This document shows positions 46,150 through 55,322 of a stretch of DNA of 64,000 nucleotides, piece by piece. This DNA comes from Zygosaccharomyces rouxii (Eukaryota; Ascomycota; Saccharomycetes; Saccharomycetales; Saccharomycetaceae). The position numbers and the translations under genes are program-made. The notes beneath the pieces are model-generated. The model saw only the letters and a program-made list of their open reading frames with translations. It searched no databases and was not told the origin of the DNA. The stretch's first letter is position 1. Each line of letters opens with the position of its first letter. Where the stretch lies: the NCBI RefSeq assembly GCF_000026365.1, contig NC_012992.1, positions 62,001-126,000 of the forward strand. The letters are read 5' to 3'.

Positions 46150-47853
46150 ATGTTCAAGAAAGATCCTCACGTCAAGGCTCTCAGTAATCTGAAGAATTCT
46201 GAGGCCAAGAAATTACTGGCTACTTGCAGAGCCCAAACTGGTAACCAAGAGTACTCTTTTCCTACAGGTGTTATTAAACAGACAAACTTCCAAGCCCAAA
46301 GTGGTATAGGGACGGTCTATACAGATGCCGATAACAAGCCCATTTGGTTCAAGGAAAAGCATGGGAATCTACTTTATCCAACCGTATTTGCATGTTGGTC
46401 ACATCCCGGTTTACTTCCTGTAGTCTTGACCCATGGATTCGTTGTCGAGGAGCGATTGTTTAACGGTGCCAATTTAATGTTAGCAGGTACTGTACTGCCT
46501 TTTGACTCACGTTTAAAGCCCGGTACTGTCTGTGGTATTGCTAGTAAAAATGCTCCCGATGTAGTTATGGCAGTTGGTGTGGTTCAGTTGGATTTACCAT
46601 CTTATGATTCAGTCCTCGGTAAAACTGGTGTGGCAGTTCAACTAGTACACTACTTACCAGACGGGCTTTCTAAAGTCTTCAAGGTTAATGCAGAACCACC
46701 GGTTTCCCTCGAGGATAGCGATGAAGAAGAAGAAGAAGAGGAAGAAGTATTAGAAGAATCAGCACAACAACCATCTTCACAGGAAATTCCATCACAGGAA
46801 AAGGCCGTAGATATCGATGATATTGCAGAAGTACTTGATGAATTTAGACTAGAGGATGTGGATCAATTTTTGACTAGAGCACTATACTATACTTTGACCC
46901 ACGATACAAAATTAGAACTACCAATTTCTGCATCTAATTTTATTTCAAACCACATCAATCACAACTTGCCCTCAGTGGACCACGAAAAGGTTAACGTGAA
47001 GAAGAGTTCTTGGAAGAAAACTGCCAAATTTCTCAAGAATTTTGAAAAAGAAGGGTTCCTCAAATTGAAAGGTAAAGGTGATGACTTAACCATTATAGGT
47101 ATCAACAAGCAGAAACCAGAACTACAAAATTTCCAACCATATCAAATCAGCGGTGGTAGTGGTGGCGGCGGTAATTCATCCTCCAATAATAACAAGAAGG
47201 ATGGATCACCTCAGTTACGTTGTGAAACCCTTTACAAACCTATAAATTTGGCCAAAGATTTTATTCAACAGACAGACTTAAATCCACAAGATATCCTTTA
47301 CACTGCACAAGAATTGAAAAATGCGCTTAACGATTATATCGCATCGAACAATTTGGCTGATTCAAAGAATAAAAAGATGGTCATCCTCGATGACTTACTT
47401 TACCATCTAGTCAACAAAAAACAGAAGGACACAACTGCTCCTCGCTTGGTTTCAAGGGCAACAATTATAGAACCGCTTTTGGCCAACAGTTTCACACCAC
47501 ATTTCCAAATATACAAAGGTGATATTCCTCTTTTCAAAAATCCATCTAGAGGTAATTTACCTAACATTGAAATAGTCACTGAAATGAAAATTGGACGTAA
47601 AGTGATTACAAGAGTCTCAAGATTTGAAATTTTCCACATTGATGAAGATGAGTTAGCAGCTACACTGCGTAGACTCTGCAGTGGTTCTACAACTATCGGT
47701 GAAACCATGACTTCCCCCAAGTATAAGGAAGTCACGGTTCAAGGGCCTCACGGACCTTTGATTATCGACCATTTGAACTCATTAGGGATCCCCACTAAAT
47801 GGATCAAATTCGATAACAAGCTGAAGAAGAAGAAGAAAGCTGGTGGTAAATAG
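46150..47853 (+). CDS. TMA64: eIF2D-like protein Tma64
   Basis: Tma64 (eIF2D/ligatin) acts in recycling of 40S subunits and tRNA after termination and can support reinitiation. The 567-residue protein has an N-terminal DUF1947-like domain (MFKKDPHVKALSNLKNSEAK), a PUA domain (~85-175, VLTHGFVVEERLFNGANLML, LKPGTVCGIAS) and an acidic linker (~195-225). A winged helix, an SWIB/MDM2-like part and a C-terminal SUI1/eIF1-like domain (~470-560, GRKVITRVSRFEIFHIDEDE, TVQGPHGPLIIDHL) follow. Length equals the S. cerevisiae protein (565 aa). Confidence 0.95.
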   Translation: MFKKDPHVKALSNLKNSEAKKLLATCRAQTGNQEYSFPTGVIKQTNFQAQSGIGTVYTDADNKPIWFKEKHGNLLYPTVFACWSHPGLLPVVLTHGFVVEERLFNGANLMLAGTVLPFDSRLKPGTVCGIASKNAPDVVMAVGVVQLDLPSYDSVLGKTGVAVQLVHYLPDGLSKVFKVNAEPPVSLEDSDEEEEEEEEVLEESAQQPSSQEIPSQEKAVDIDDIAEVLDEFRLEDVDQFLTRALYYTLTHDTKLELPISASNFISNHINHNLPSVDHEKVNVKKSSWKKTAKFLKNFEKEGFLKLKGKGDDLTIIGINKQKPELQNFQPYQISGGSGGGGNSSSNNNKKDGSPQLRCETLYKPINLAKDFIQQTDLNPQDILYTAQELKNALNDYIASNNLADSKNKKMVILDDLLYHLVNKKQKDTTAPRLVSRATIIEPLLANSFTPHFQIYKGDIPLFKNPSRGNLPNIEIVTEMKIGRKVITRVSRFEIFHIDEDELAATLRRLCSGSTTIGETMTSPKYKEVTVQGPHGPLIIDHLNSLGIPTKWIKFDNKLKKKKKAGGK

Positions 47854-47900
47854 AACTCTGCAATATATAATACAAAAAGAGAGTTCTTTGTAATTCAATC

Positions 47901-47910
47901 TCGGCGGCTA
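47901..47910 (-). promoter_or_regulatory. Perfect URS1 (Ume6) consensus before MRPL1
   Basis: TAGCCGCCGA on the minus strand is a 10/10 match to the Ume6-binding URS1 element of early meiotic and metabolic genes. It lies 48 bp after the TMA64 stop and 151 bp before the MRPL1 ATG. Confidence 0.55.
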
Positions 47911-48060
47911 TCTTGAAAATTAGTATTATCGTCATCATGAACGAATATGAACTTTTCATTTGACAAAATTCCAAAAAATTTCAGTCTTTATAACGAAGGA
48001 ACTACTAATAGCTCGAAAAACCGTAGAACATCTAAGTGTTTCGTGCTAGCTTGACCAGCA

Positions 48061-48894
48061 ATGATTGGTCTAATACCATCTTTACGTTCCCAATTGCTTG
48101 GATCTACCTCAAGATGTCTCTTCCATACCGCTGCACTATTAAGAGCTGAAGAAGCAGGATCTAAATTGACCAAAGAACAACTCAGGAAAAGAGAAGTACG
48201 TAGAGCCGCAAGACGTAAAGTGGAAGCAAAAAAACCTGCACATACTCATCCATTGTATATGCCTACACCATTAGCATTGAGATATCTGCGCGCAGTTGAA
48301 GTAGGTTACCCAGCGTCTCAACAGGTTATTACTGTGACAACATCCGTAGTGGCAGATAGAGGTAATCCACCAATAGCTGGAAATGTCTCGCTACCAAGTC
48401 CTCTAAAGGATGTACTTGTAGCAGTATTCAGTAATGATGAACAACAATTAAGCATGGCAAGAGACAAATTCCGTTGTCACCTTGTGGGTGGATCAGATAT
48501 AATTGCTAAGATTAAACAAGGCGAAATTCCAGTCGATTTTGATAAGGCATTTGCTACACCTGATATAGCTCAAGAGCTCACATCTCAAGTAGCACGTATA
48601 TTGGGACCTAAACAAGTTCTTCCCATGGCGAAAAGAGGTACAGTGGCATCGGATTTAGAACCCCTAATCAAGGATAGTTTTGGTTCCATACCGTTTAGAC
48701 AAAAGGGTAATTCAATTAGTCTTGCGGTGGCTAAGTGTGAATTTTCTGATCGTCAAGTACTAGAAAATCTATTAGCTGTCCAAACCGCCTTCAAGGAAGC
48801 TGTATCGAATCAAAAGGCAAAAAGACCAAGTATCTTGGGTAGAACCACGTTGACAACGACTCACGGTCCTGGGATTGTTATCGATTTGGTATGA
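48061..48894 (+). CDS. MRPL1: Mitochondrial large-subunit ribosomal protein uL1m
   Basis: It is a component of the mitochondrial 54S subunit stalk (L1 protuberance). The 277 residues start with a basic presequence (MIGLIPSLRSQLLGSTSRCL) and a Lys/Arg-rich stretch (~45-60). The L1 fold follows: SLPSPLKDVLVAVFSNDEQQ, GGSDIIAKIKQGEIPVDFDK, ATPDIAQELTSQVARILGPK, LPMAKRGTVASDL. These are the characteristic 'D..IATPD..', 'LGP.G.MP..K.GT' blocks. Length and position (YDR116C) fit. Confidence 0.94.
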   Translation: MIGLIPSLRSQLLGSTSRCLFHTAALLRAEEAGSKLTKEQLRKREVRRAARRKVEAKKPAHTHPLYMPTPLALRYLRAVEVGYPASQQVITVTTSVVADRGNPPIAGNVSLPSPLKDVLVAVFSNDEQQLSMARDKFRCHLVGGSDIIAKIKQGEIPVDFDKAFATPDIAQELTSQVARILGPKQVLPMAKRGTVASDLEPLIKDSFGSIPFRQKGNSISLAVAKCEFSDRQVLENLLAVQTAFKEAVSNQKAKRPSILGRTTLTTTHGPGIVIDLV

Positions 48895-48967
48895 TATCAT
48901 CATGTAAATATTATCTTTGTGTTTAGAATACTCTATGAATCGTATATACAAGAATTCTTTTTCATCA

Positions 48968-49261
48968 TCAATGCGTTAAGAACCATCTACCTTTGTGCTT
49001 TCTGCGTTGTAAAATCTTTGAACCTTGCTTACTGCGTGCACGAGCTAGAAATCCTACCCTACGCTTACGTTTCAGAGTACTAGGTTGGAATGTGTTACCT
49101 CTTGATTTCCAACGGCGTTGCCCCATACCAAAACCTGAAGAAAGTGGTGATGGTCCCAGTAGACGTTGTAATGGAGAGACCGTAGTGGGGGTCCAATTCC
49201 CCATCGTGAAAAGAGAACGACGTGCACCCACTTGGAAAATGTTTCTGGCAAAGGACCACAT
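48968..49261 (-). CDS. Mitochondrial large-subunit ribosomal protein bL34m
   Basis: The 97-residue protein has a mitochondrial presequence ([20 protein letters not shown]) and the complete bL34 signature at the C-terminus: [20 protein letters not shown], then [20 protein letters not shown]. The bacterial bL34 core is ~44 residues, as here. It corresponds to S. cerevisiae YDR115W (MRX14). It converges on MRPL1, another gene of the same subunit, with 73 bp between stops. Confidence 0.95.
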   Translation of the reverse strand: MWSFARNIFQVGARRSLFTMGNWTPTTVSPLQRLLGPSPLSSGFGMGQRRWKSRGNTFQPSTLKRKRRVGFLARARSKQGSKILQRRKHKGRWFLTH

Positions 49262-49406
49262 AGGTTCAAATATATCTTTTTATCTTGATCTTCAGTTATT
49301 GTTGAACGTTGGTTCAGTTTTCTTTGAAATTTTTCAGTTGTAACTGTCATGCTAGAAAAAAAAAAAAAATACAATGAACATAATTATCACAGCTGAAGGG
49401 TAATAA

Positions 49407-50240
49407 TCATATAGACATCTGTAGTATTTCACCTGGACGGAATTCAGGTACTTGTAAACCGTTAGGATCTTTTCCCTCGTTCGTTACCACATACGCTCGT
49501 CTAGACGCTCTCTGATAGAGTCTTCTCATGGATCGAGTTTCACTCTTGGTAATGATTTCACCTAGTAACTGTTCATTGCGGGTTGACAGCGGTCTATTTT
49601 CCCATGCCAATAGATTCCATACTACTGCAGTCTTTCTTTTGAAAAGGTTGCGTATTCGACAATCTGCAACGTCGTTACCCATAGGTCTCAAGGGGATTTC
49701 GACAATTGGTACAGGAATTTTCCTGTTGTTATAGCACAGTCTTGCATGGCTCTTGAGAAAGAAGTATTGGTGGAAAATTGAATGTAACAACTGAGTACCT
49801 TGTTCTGGTGAAAGTCTCTCAATTATATTTTCATCAGCCCAACGATGTTTCTCGAACCGCAGATTGGACAATGCCAACTCTTTACCGTCTCTCCAAAGAT
49901 AACCCTGTGATTCTTTCCTGGGATTTGACATGCTTAATAGCGATCGTTGGTACTCGTAAGGCCAGTGGTTTGTCAACTCTTTATGATATAGTTGAAATCT
50001 TTTGAGGAACGGCGGCAGTGGATTATCCCATAAGAAATGCGTTTTCTGGATGAGTGCTTCTAAGTACTTGTGATCATTATGCTTTTCAAATTCACTAATA
50101 TCTTGAGCCACTAATAAGGACTTGTATGAACTATTTCTACAGTAAAATTCCAACACTTTCTGAGTTTCTATATGAAGCGGCAGTTGACGTATACTTCTGG
50201 AAAGAGCTGGAATCAATTCCTGCAAATTGGAACTAACCAT
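49407..50240 (-). CDS. GEP5: Mitochondrial genome maintenance protein Gep5 (Rrg5)
   Basis: Gep5 is a mitochondrial protein required for upkeep of the mitochondrial genome and respiration; its molecular activity is unknown. The 277-residue protein (293 in S. cerevisiae) is rich in basic and aromatic residues (HFLWDNPLPPFLKRFQLYHK, NHWPYEYQRSLLS, KTAVVWNLLAWENRPLSTRN) with no enzyme motif that I recognise. The call is mainly positional: S. cerevisiae GEP5 (YLR091W) sits between XDJ1 and SUL2 in the same relative orientation. It is divergent from PDS1. Confidence 0.72.
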   Translation of the reverse strand: MVSSNLQELIPALSRSIRQLPLHIETQKVLEFYCRNSSYKSLLVAQDISEFEKHNDHKYLEALIQKTHFLWDNPLPPFLKRFQLYHKELTNHWPYEYQRSLLSMSNPRKESQGYLWRDGKELALSNLRFEKHRWADENIIERLSPEQGTQLLHSIFHQYFFLKSHARLCYNNRKIPVPIVEIPLRPMGNDVADCRIRNLFKRKTAVVWNLLAWENRPLSTRNEQLLGEIITKSETRSMRRLYQRASRRAYVVTNEGKDPNGLQVPEFRPGEILQMSI

Positions 50241-50437
50241 TAAAATTGTTTACCAACCTTCAACGCCGCTTGAAATATTCTTCTATTAAGTTTTCTAGTA
50301 TCCGATGAGCTAACATTTTGTGCATCGATTAAAGATCGCGATGTTCTTGCATAAACAAAAACCACTAACAGAAAACTATACATTACAAACAAAGTTCACA
50401 AATCGTCATTGTTGGAAGTATATTGGAGGTGATATCG

Positions 50438-51286
50438 ATGGTTGGAAAGGTCCAAGATAATAAGGAAAATAATGTGGTACTAGATCCTGGGGAAAACGGA
50501 TCGCTGGCGCTGCCGCAAACCCCAATACATCTATTGAAGAGATCCCAACCCAATGTTCTGAAACCAGAAGAGAATACACCTGTGAAAAAATCCAGAAGTG
50601 TTTCACCAGTGAGAGGGCAGAGACGTCTACCGCTTGCGTCAAAGGATCACAATAAATCTAGTGCGGCTGGTCCCGTAAAGAAGAGACAACCCACTTTACA
50701 GGGGGAGCTTTTATCTAATCCAAGGAAACTACAAAAATATGGATCTGTACTAGGCTATACGGATTTACCAAGAACAAAGAGTTTAGTGCTTAAAGATGGT
50801 GATGATGAAGATGATGATGAAGAAGAAGAAAATAGCGAATTACAGAAGAAATTACAAGATGCAATGAATCGACGTGAGGATAGTAATGAAGGATTAGGTG
50901 GATTAGCCAAATTGGTACGAGACACAAAGGATGATATTGAATACGCACCACATAGATTACCACCGTTAGAATATGCGCCTGATGGACATACACGTTGGGA
51001 AGATGAAGATATTGTAAAATTGAAAAAAGTAGATTTAAGAATACGGGATGATCAAGACGACCATGAAGATAACGAGCCACAGGAGAATGATGATGGACTG
51101 CTGCCACTTATGAGTATAGAAAGTAATAATGAAGATTCAAATGAAAATGAAGCTGATGAAATACTGCCCAAAAACCACAGGATACATCCCTTCCCTAAAC
51201 TAAGGGTCTTTGATGAAGATCAAGTGGAAAATATTTACAATGGCGAAGGGCTAAATGCAGAAGAGCTCGAAGATTTACTGGCGTAG
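50438..51286 (+). CDS. PDS1: Securin Pds1
   Basis: Pds1 binds and inhibits separase Esp1 until APC/C-Cdc20 destroys it at anaphase. The 282-residue protein is disordered and acidic. It has a KEN box at residues 9-11 (DNKENN), the conserved LPQTPIHLLKRSQPNVLKP block, a destruction box RLPLASKDHN (63-72), Cdk-type sites (TPVKK, SPVRG) and the LLSNPRKLQKYGSVLGYTDL segment. A C-terminal separase-binding region ends in GLNAEELEDLLA. It is shorter than S. cerevisiae Pds1 (373 aa) because linkers are reduced. The ATG at 50438 is the first in frame. It matches YDR113C. Confidence 0.93.
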   Translation: MVGKVQDNKENNVVLDPGENGSLALPQTPIHLLKRSQPNVLKPEENTPVKKSRSVSPVRGQRRLPLASKDHNKSSAAGPVKKRQPTLQGELLSNPRKLQKYGSVLGYTDLPRTKSLVLKDGDDEDDDEEEENSELQKKLQDAMNRREDSNEGLGGLAKLVRDTKDDIEYAPHRLPPLEYAPDGHTRWEDEDIVKLKKVDLRIRDDQDDHEDNEPQENDDGLLPLMSIESNNEDSNENEADEILPKNHRIHPFPKLRVFDEDQVENIYNGEGLNAEELEDLLA

Positions 51287-51395
51287 ACAGGAGGAGAGGT
51301 CCTTCCCTTGATTTCTCTATTTATAACCATGATTTATACTAATATAAAATATATACAGGATTATGTTAATGTTTCATGCTGGCAAATATAAATCA

Positions 51396-52694
51396 CTACT
51401 GTTGAGCACACTGAGGAGTTCCATCATCAGGGAAAGCTCCACTTGCATGACCTTCGTGTGCATATTGATCACCATTAGACCCCATATAGTCGGGTAATTG
51501 ATCTACTAGCTTCATGTCTGATACTTGTTCTGTATTCCCAGGATCCGCCTTAACATCATTATTCGCAGCTTCACTTGGCAGAATGTTTCTAATCTTTAGC
51601 AAATCACTCTTTTCAGCGAACCAATTGTCTCTGGGGAAAACAATATCCACTAACACGTACAGATCACCGAATTTCGTTGCGTGACTATTGAGAGGCCAAC
51701 CTTCTTGTTCCACCTTAATAATTTTACCAGGACTTATCACTTTACCTGCCGGAGTCGACAATTTTAATACACGTCCATCTAGAGTTTTGGTTAAAGTTCT
51801 GTCTAGACCTGTAATGGCTTCTGCCAAAGAAATGCTTATGTTTGTTATTAAATCATAGCCACGTCTCTCAAGTCTAACACCTTCTGGTGGTTCTGTGCCC
51901 TCATCGACAATAAATATCAAATCACCGGTCTTTGATTTACCCACTTCTTGATCAGCTTCACCTTCAAAAACGATACGATCACCATGACGACTACCACGAG
52001 GAATTGACACAGTAAGTGGCTTAGCTTCTTCTATCATACCCTGGCCTCTGCATTTTTTACATTGGTTCTTTTCAGACGTTGGTTTACTAACGTATTTACC
52101 CTTCCCGTGACACATACCACAAGATACAGTTTGTTGAGCAACCATACCGGGAGCGACTCTCCTTAACTGTTCCTTATAGCCACGGCCCTGACAGCTTTTA
52201 CAATTGGTCTGAGGTGGCGGTCCACCGCTACGACGTCTCCAACCAGACCCTTCACATTTTTCACACACAATCTTACGTTTGGATTGAAATTTAAACACTT
52301 TACCGTTATAACAATCTGCCATGCTTACTTTCAAAGGTACTTGTACATCATCAGATCTATCATCTCCAGGCTGGGCACCTGGGAAACCACCGCCACCACC
52401 GCCGTTGAATCCAAATCCGCTGTTAAACTGTGTAAAGAAATTCATAAATGATTCATCTTCAAAATCGGGCCCATCAGCAGTATCACCATAGGTGTCATAT
52501 TTAGATCTTTTCTCCTCATCACTCAAAACCTCATATGCTGCTGTGATCTCTTTGAAACGAACTTCACTTTCCTCTCTTACTGAGTCATCTGTAACTTTAT
52601 CAGGATGATGTTGTAGCGCTAACTTCCTGTAGGCCTTTTTAATCTCAACTTGAGTTGCATCTTGAGATACACCAAGTGTATCGTAAAGAGACAT
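51396..52694 (-). CDS. XDJ1: DnaJ/Hsp40 co-chaperone Xdj1 with a CaaX box
   Basis: Xdj1 is a class A (type I) J-protein that helps Hsp70 deliver precursors to the mitochondrial TOM complex. The 432-residue protein has a J domain (~1-70) with HPD at 30-32, and a Gly/Phe region (~100-120, GFGFNGGGGGGFPG). Four CxxCxGxG-type zinc repeats (CEKCEGSGW, CKSCQGRGY, CGMCHGKGKY, CKKCRGQGM) and two C-terminal substrate domains follow. It ends CAQQ, a farnesylation-type CaaX box. The first ATG is at 52694. XDJ1 is chosen over YDJ1 by position beside GEP5 and ALT1 (YLR090W). Confidence 0.9.
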   Translation of the reverse strand: MSLYDTLGVSQDATQVEIKKAYRKLALQHHPDKVTDDSVREESEVRFKEITAAYEVLSDEEKRSKYDTYGDTADGPDFEDESFMNFFTQFNSGFGFNGGGGGGFPGAQPGDDRSDDVQVPLKVSMADCYNGKVFKFQSKRKIVCEKCEGSGWRRRSGGPPPQTNCKSCQGRGYKEQLRRVAPGMVAQQTVSCGMCHGKGKYVSKPTSEKNQCKKCRGQGMIEEAKPLTVSIPRGSRHGDRIVFEGEADQEVGKSKTGDLIFIVDEGTEPPEGVRLERRGYDLITNISISLAEAITGLDRTLTKTLDGRVLKLSTPAGKVISPGKIIKVEQEGWPLNSHATKFGDLYVLVDIVFPRDNWFAEKSDLLKIRNILPSEAANNDVKADPGNTEQVSDMKLVDQLPDYMGSNGDQYAHEGHASGAFPDDGTPQCAQQ

Positions 52695-52816
52695 GGGTCC
52701 AGAAGGCTTCAATGTTGTATAGGGACTACTATGCGGATTTAAACCTCTGCGTTACACTTGTATGTGAAGAGTTTAACGGCCAATACTAGATGAGCCTTAC
52801 AAGGCCGTGTCACTTT

Positions 52817-52824
52817 TTACCCGG
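52817..52824 (+). promoter_or_regulatory. Reb1 site TTACCCGG
   Basis: A full match to the Reb1 consensus, 123 bp upstream of the XDJ1 ATG (minus-strand gene). Confidence 0.55.
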
Positions 52825-52990
52825 ATTTAAATATGACGAAATATCCAAGAACCGAGGGCGGTAAAAGCCTTTGCATTATTGGGTTATATGTTGGATTTGA
52901 GTACTTTTAGTGTATCTCATTGAATTCCACGGTGTTGGTTTGGTGATGAGGGAATCTCAGCGGTAGTGCTTCTATTATTTCTGAGAAGTA

Positions 52991-52992
<2 letters not shown>

Positions 52993-53028
<36 letters not shown>
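52993..53028. repeat. (AT)18 microsatellite
   Basis: Thirty-six bases of perfect AT dinucleotide repeat in the XDJ1-ALT1 intergenic region. Such repeats vary in length between strains. Confidence 0.95.
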
Positions 53029-53031
<3 letters not shown>

Positions 53032-53522
53032 GGAAAATCCAAGAAGAAATTGCATTACAATTCGAGAAAAATGTTTACTGTGCTTTGAATATTTGCTTAA
53101 TATTCAATATGCTGCTTTATGTTATCTTTGTATATTGCAGGTTCGCTGGAAAGAAATTCACATCTTTTTAGTATTCAAATCAGCAGAACAAGATTATTTC
53201 AAGTAGAGTAATCATTGACTACATATTTCAGGCAAGATCATCACTCATATTTTGATATAATTATATAACTGAATTCTTATACCTTGCAAAACCCAGCATT
53301 TATTATTTCCTCATATTCTCGTTTGCCTCTTAACGAGGTCTTCCTATAGAATAAATTAGTCAATTTGAAGCCTCAGAAAAAAAAAAAAAAAGATTCCAAG
53401 GCATTTCTATAGTTTCAAGAAACAAGTATAGACCTACCAAATCTTCGGTGGCTATTGAGCTTCCTAATTAGCTTTATCTGTTCCAATTTCATTACACTTA
53501 CTAGCCCTCAGTTGATATCGGT

Positions 53523-53538
53523 CGGCGCTTGAACTCCG
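53523..53538. promoter_or_regulatory. CGG-N10-CCG pair upstream of ALT1
   Basis: CGG (53523-53525) and CCG (53536-53538) form an inverted everted-type pair with 10-bp spacing, the arrangement bound by zinc-cluster dimers such as Put3. It lies 127 bp before the ALT1 ATG. The factor is unknown and the match may be chance. Confidence 0.35.
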
Positions 53539-53664
53539 ATTGAAAAAATGACCAACTTTAAACCTTATCACCTTTAAAAGATCAACAATTCTTAATAGAA
53601 TACCATACAACATCATCGAGATCTCTCGTCTCTTCGGAATCACATCAACTCAGTATTCTCGACA

Positions 53665-55269
53665 ATGGTTCTTCTTGCACGTCCCAGGATCTTACTCTCA
53701 AGTAGAAGAACTCTACTTCAAGTTGCTCAAAGGTATAAATCTGCACAAACTGAAGCCCATCTCCACCATATTCACTCCAAAGTTTCAAATGTATTAGGTG
53801 CTGTTTATCCAGCTGAGAAACTGGGATTAAGTGAAGTTAATGAGAATGTTTTAAAGGCTAAATATGCAGTCAGAGGTGCAATCCCCATGTTAGCAGCGGA
53901 ATTAAATGCCAAATTGAAAAAGGATCCACACTCTTTGCCTTTTGATAATATTGTCAGTGCAAATATTGGTAATCCTCAACACTTGAAACAAAAACCATTG
54001 ACTTTCTACAGACAAGTTCTATCACTTTTACAATATCCAGGTCTTTTGGAAGAAAATGAACAAGTTTTGATTGATTCCAAATTGTACCAAAAGGACGCCA
54101 TTGCGAGAGCTAGAAGGTTGCTCAACGACATTGGTAGTTCCGTTGGTGCCTATTCTACATCTCAAGGTATTCAAGGAATCAGAGAGACCGTCGCTCAATT
54201 CATTACCGAAAGAGACGGTGGTGAAAAGGCTTACGCTGAGGACATCTTTTTAACCGCTGGTGCCTCATCAGCAGTTTCTTATCTTTTATCGATCTTGTGC
54301 AAAGGTCAAGAGACTGGTGTTTTGATTCCTATTCCTCAGTACCCATTGTACACAGCTTCATTAGCTCTAAACAATTCACATCCATTACCATACTACTTGG
54401 ATGAAAAATCAGGTTGGTCTACTAACCCTACAGAGATTGAGGATGTGGTTAACAATGCCATTGAACAAAATATCAAACCCTCTGTATTGGTGGTCATTAA
54501 CCCCGGTAATCCAACAGGTGCGGTCTTATCTGAGGAGGACATTTCTCAAATTTTTGCCATTGCAGCTAAATATGGTATTGTCGTCATTGCCGATGAAGTC
54601 TATCAAGAGAATGTCTTTGATGGTGCTGAATTCCATTCCATGAAAAAGATTTTGAGAAAATTACAGAAAAGCAATCCTGGTGTCTTTGATAACGTCCAAT
54701 TGGCAAGTTTACACTCAACTTCTAAGGGTGTTTCTGGTGAATGTGGTCAAAGAGGTGGATATATGGAAATCACCGGCTTCAATAACGATATCAGACAAGT
54801 TATCCTCAAATTAGCTTCCATTTCCCTATGTCCTGTCGTCACAGGCCAAGCATTAGTTGACCTGATGGTATCACCTCCTAAACCAGGTGACGAATCCTAC
54901 GAATTGGATCAACAAGAGCGTAAATCGATCCATGAAGCCTTAGCCGAAAGAGCTGGTAAGCTACATGCAACTTTCAACTCTTTGGAAGGTATCGAATGTC
55001 AAAAGCCAGAAGGTGCAATGTATTTGTTCCCCAGACTATTACTTCCATTCAAAGCTATACAATCCGCTGAACATGAAGGTATGACTCCAGATGCATTCTA
55101 CTGTAAGAAATTACTAGAAGCCACAGGTATCTGTACTGTACCAGGTTCCGGATTCGGCCAGGAACCAGGTACTTACCATTTGAGAACAACCTTCTTGGCA
55201 CCAGGTACTGAATGGATTGAAAGATGGGAGAACTTCCACAAGGCCTTTTACGAAGAATACCGTGACTAA
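53665..55269 (+). CDS. ALT1: Alanine aminotransferase, mitochondrial type
   Basis: This PLP enzyme interconverts alanine plus 2-oxoglutarate and pyruvate plus glutamate. The 534-residue protein starts with a presequence (MVLLARPRILLSSRRTLLQV), then the class I/II aminotransferase fold. Substrate and cofactor blocks are visible: NIGNPQHLKQKPLTFYRQVL, ASSAVSYLLSILC, NPGNPTGAVLSEEDI, ADEVYQENVF, and the Schiff-base Lys354 in HSTSKGVSGECGQRGGY. The C-terminal block is VPGSGFGQEPGTYHLRTTFL. Length lies between Alt1 (592) and Alt2 (507). The presequence supports a single mitochondrial, ALT1-like form standing for both S. cerevisiae duplicates (YLR089C/YDR111C). Confidence 0.95.
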   Translation: MVLLARPRILLSSRRTLLQVAQRYKSAQTEAHLHHIHSKVSNVLGAVYPAEKLGLSEVNENVLKAKYAVRGAIPMLAAELNAKLKKDPHSLPFDNIVSANIGNPQHLKQKPLTFYRQVLSLLQYPGLLEENEQVLIDSKLYQKDAIARARRLLNDIGSSVGAYSTSQGIQGIRETVAQFITERDGGEKAYAEDIFLTAGASSAVSYLLSILCKGQETGVLIPIPQYPLYTASLALNNSHPLPYYLDEKSGWSTNPTEIEDVVNNAIEQNIKPSVLVVINPGNPTGAVLSEEDISQIFAIAAKYGIVVIADEVYQENVFDGAEFHSMKKILRKLQKSNPGVFDNVQLASLHSTSKGVSGECGQRGGYMEITGFNNDIRQVILKLASISLCPVVTGQALVDLMVSPPKPGDESYELDQQERKSIHEALAERAGKLHATFNSLEGIECQKPEGAMYLFPRLLLPFKAIQSAEHEGMTPDAFYCKKLLEATGICTVPGSGFGQEPGTYHLRTTFLAPGTEWIERWENFHKAFYEEYRD

Positions 55270-55322
55270 TCGCTAGATATTATTTAGTATTTCTTTTATG
55301 CAACGTACACAAAATAATACTA

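Larger units (their letters stand above)
52695..53664. other. Divergent promoter region XDJ1 / ALT1
   Basis: About 970 bp, the longest clean divergent gap here. It has a Reb1-like TTACCCGG (52817-52824), an (AT)18 repeat, an A15 run (~53377) and a CGG-N10-CCG pair 127 bp before the ALT1 ATG. I see no coding frame. Confidence 0.55.
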
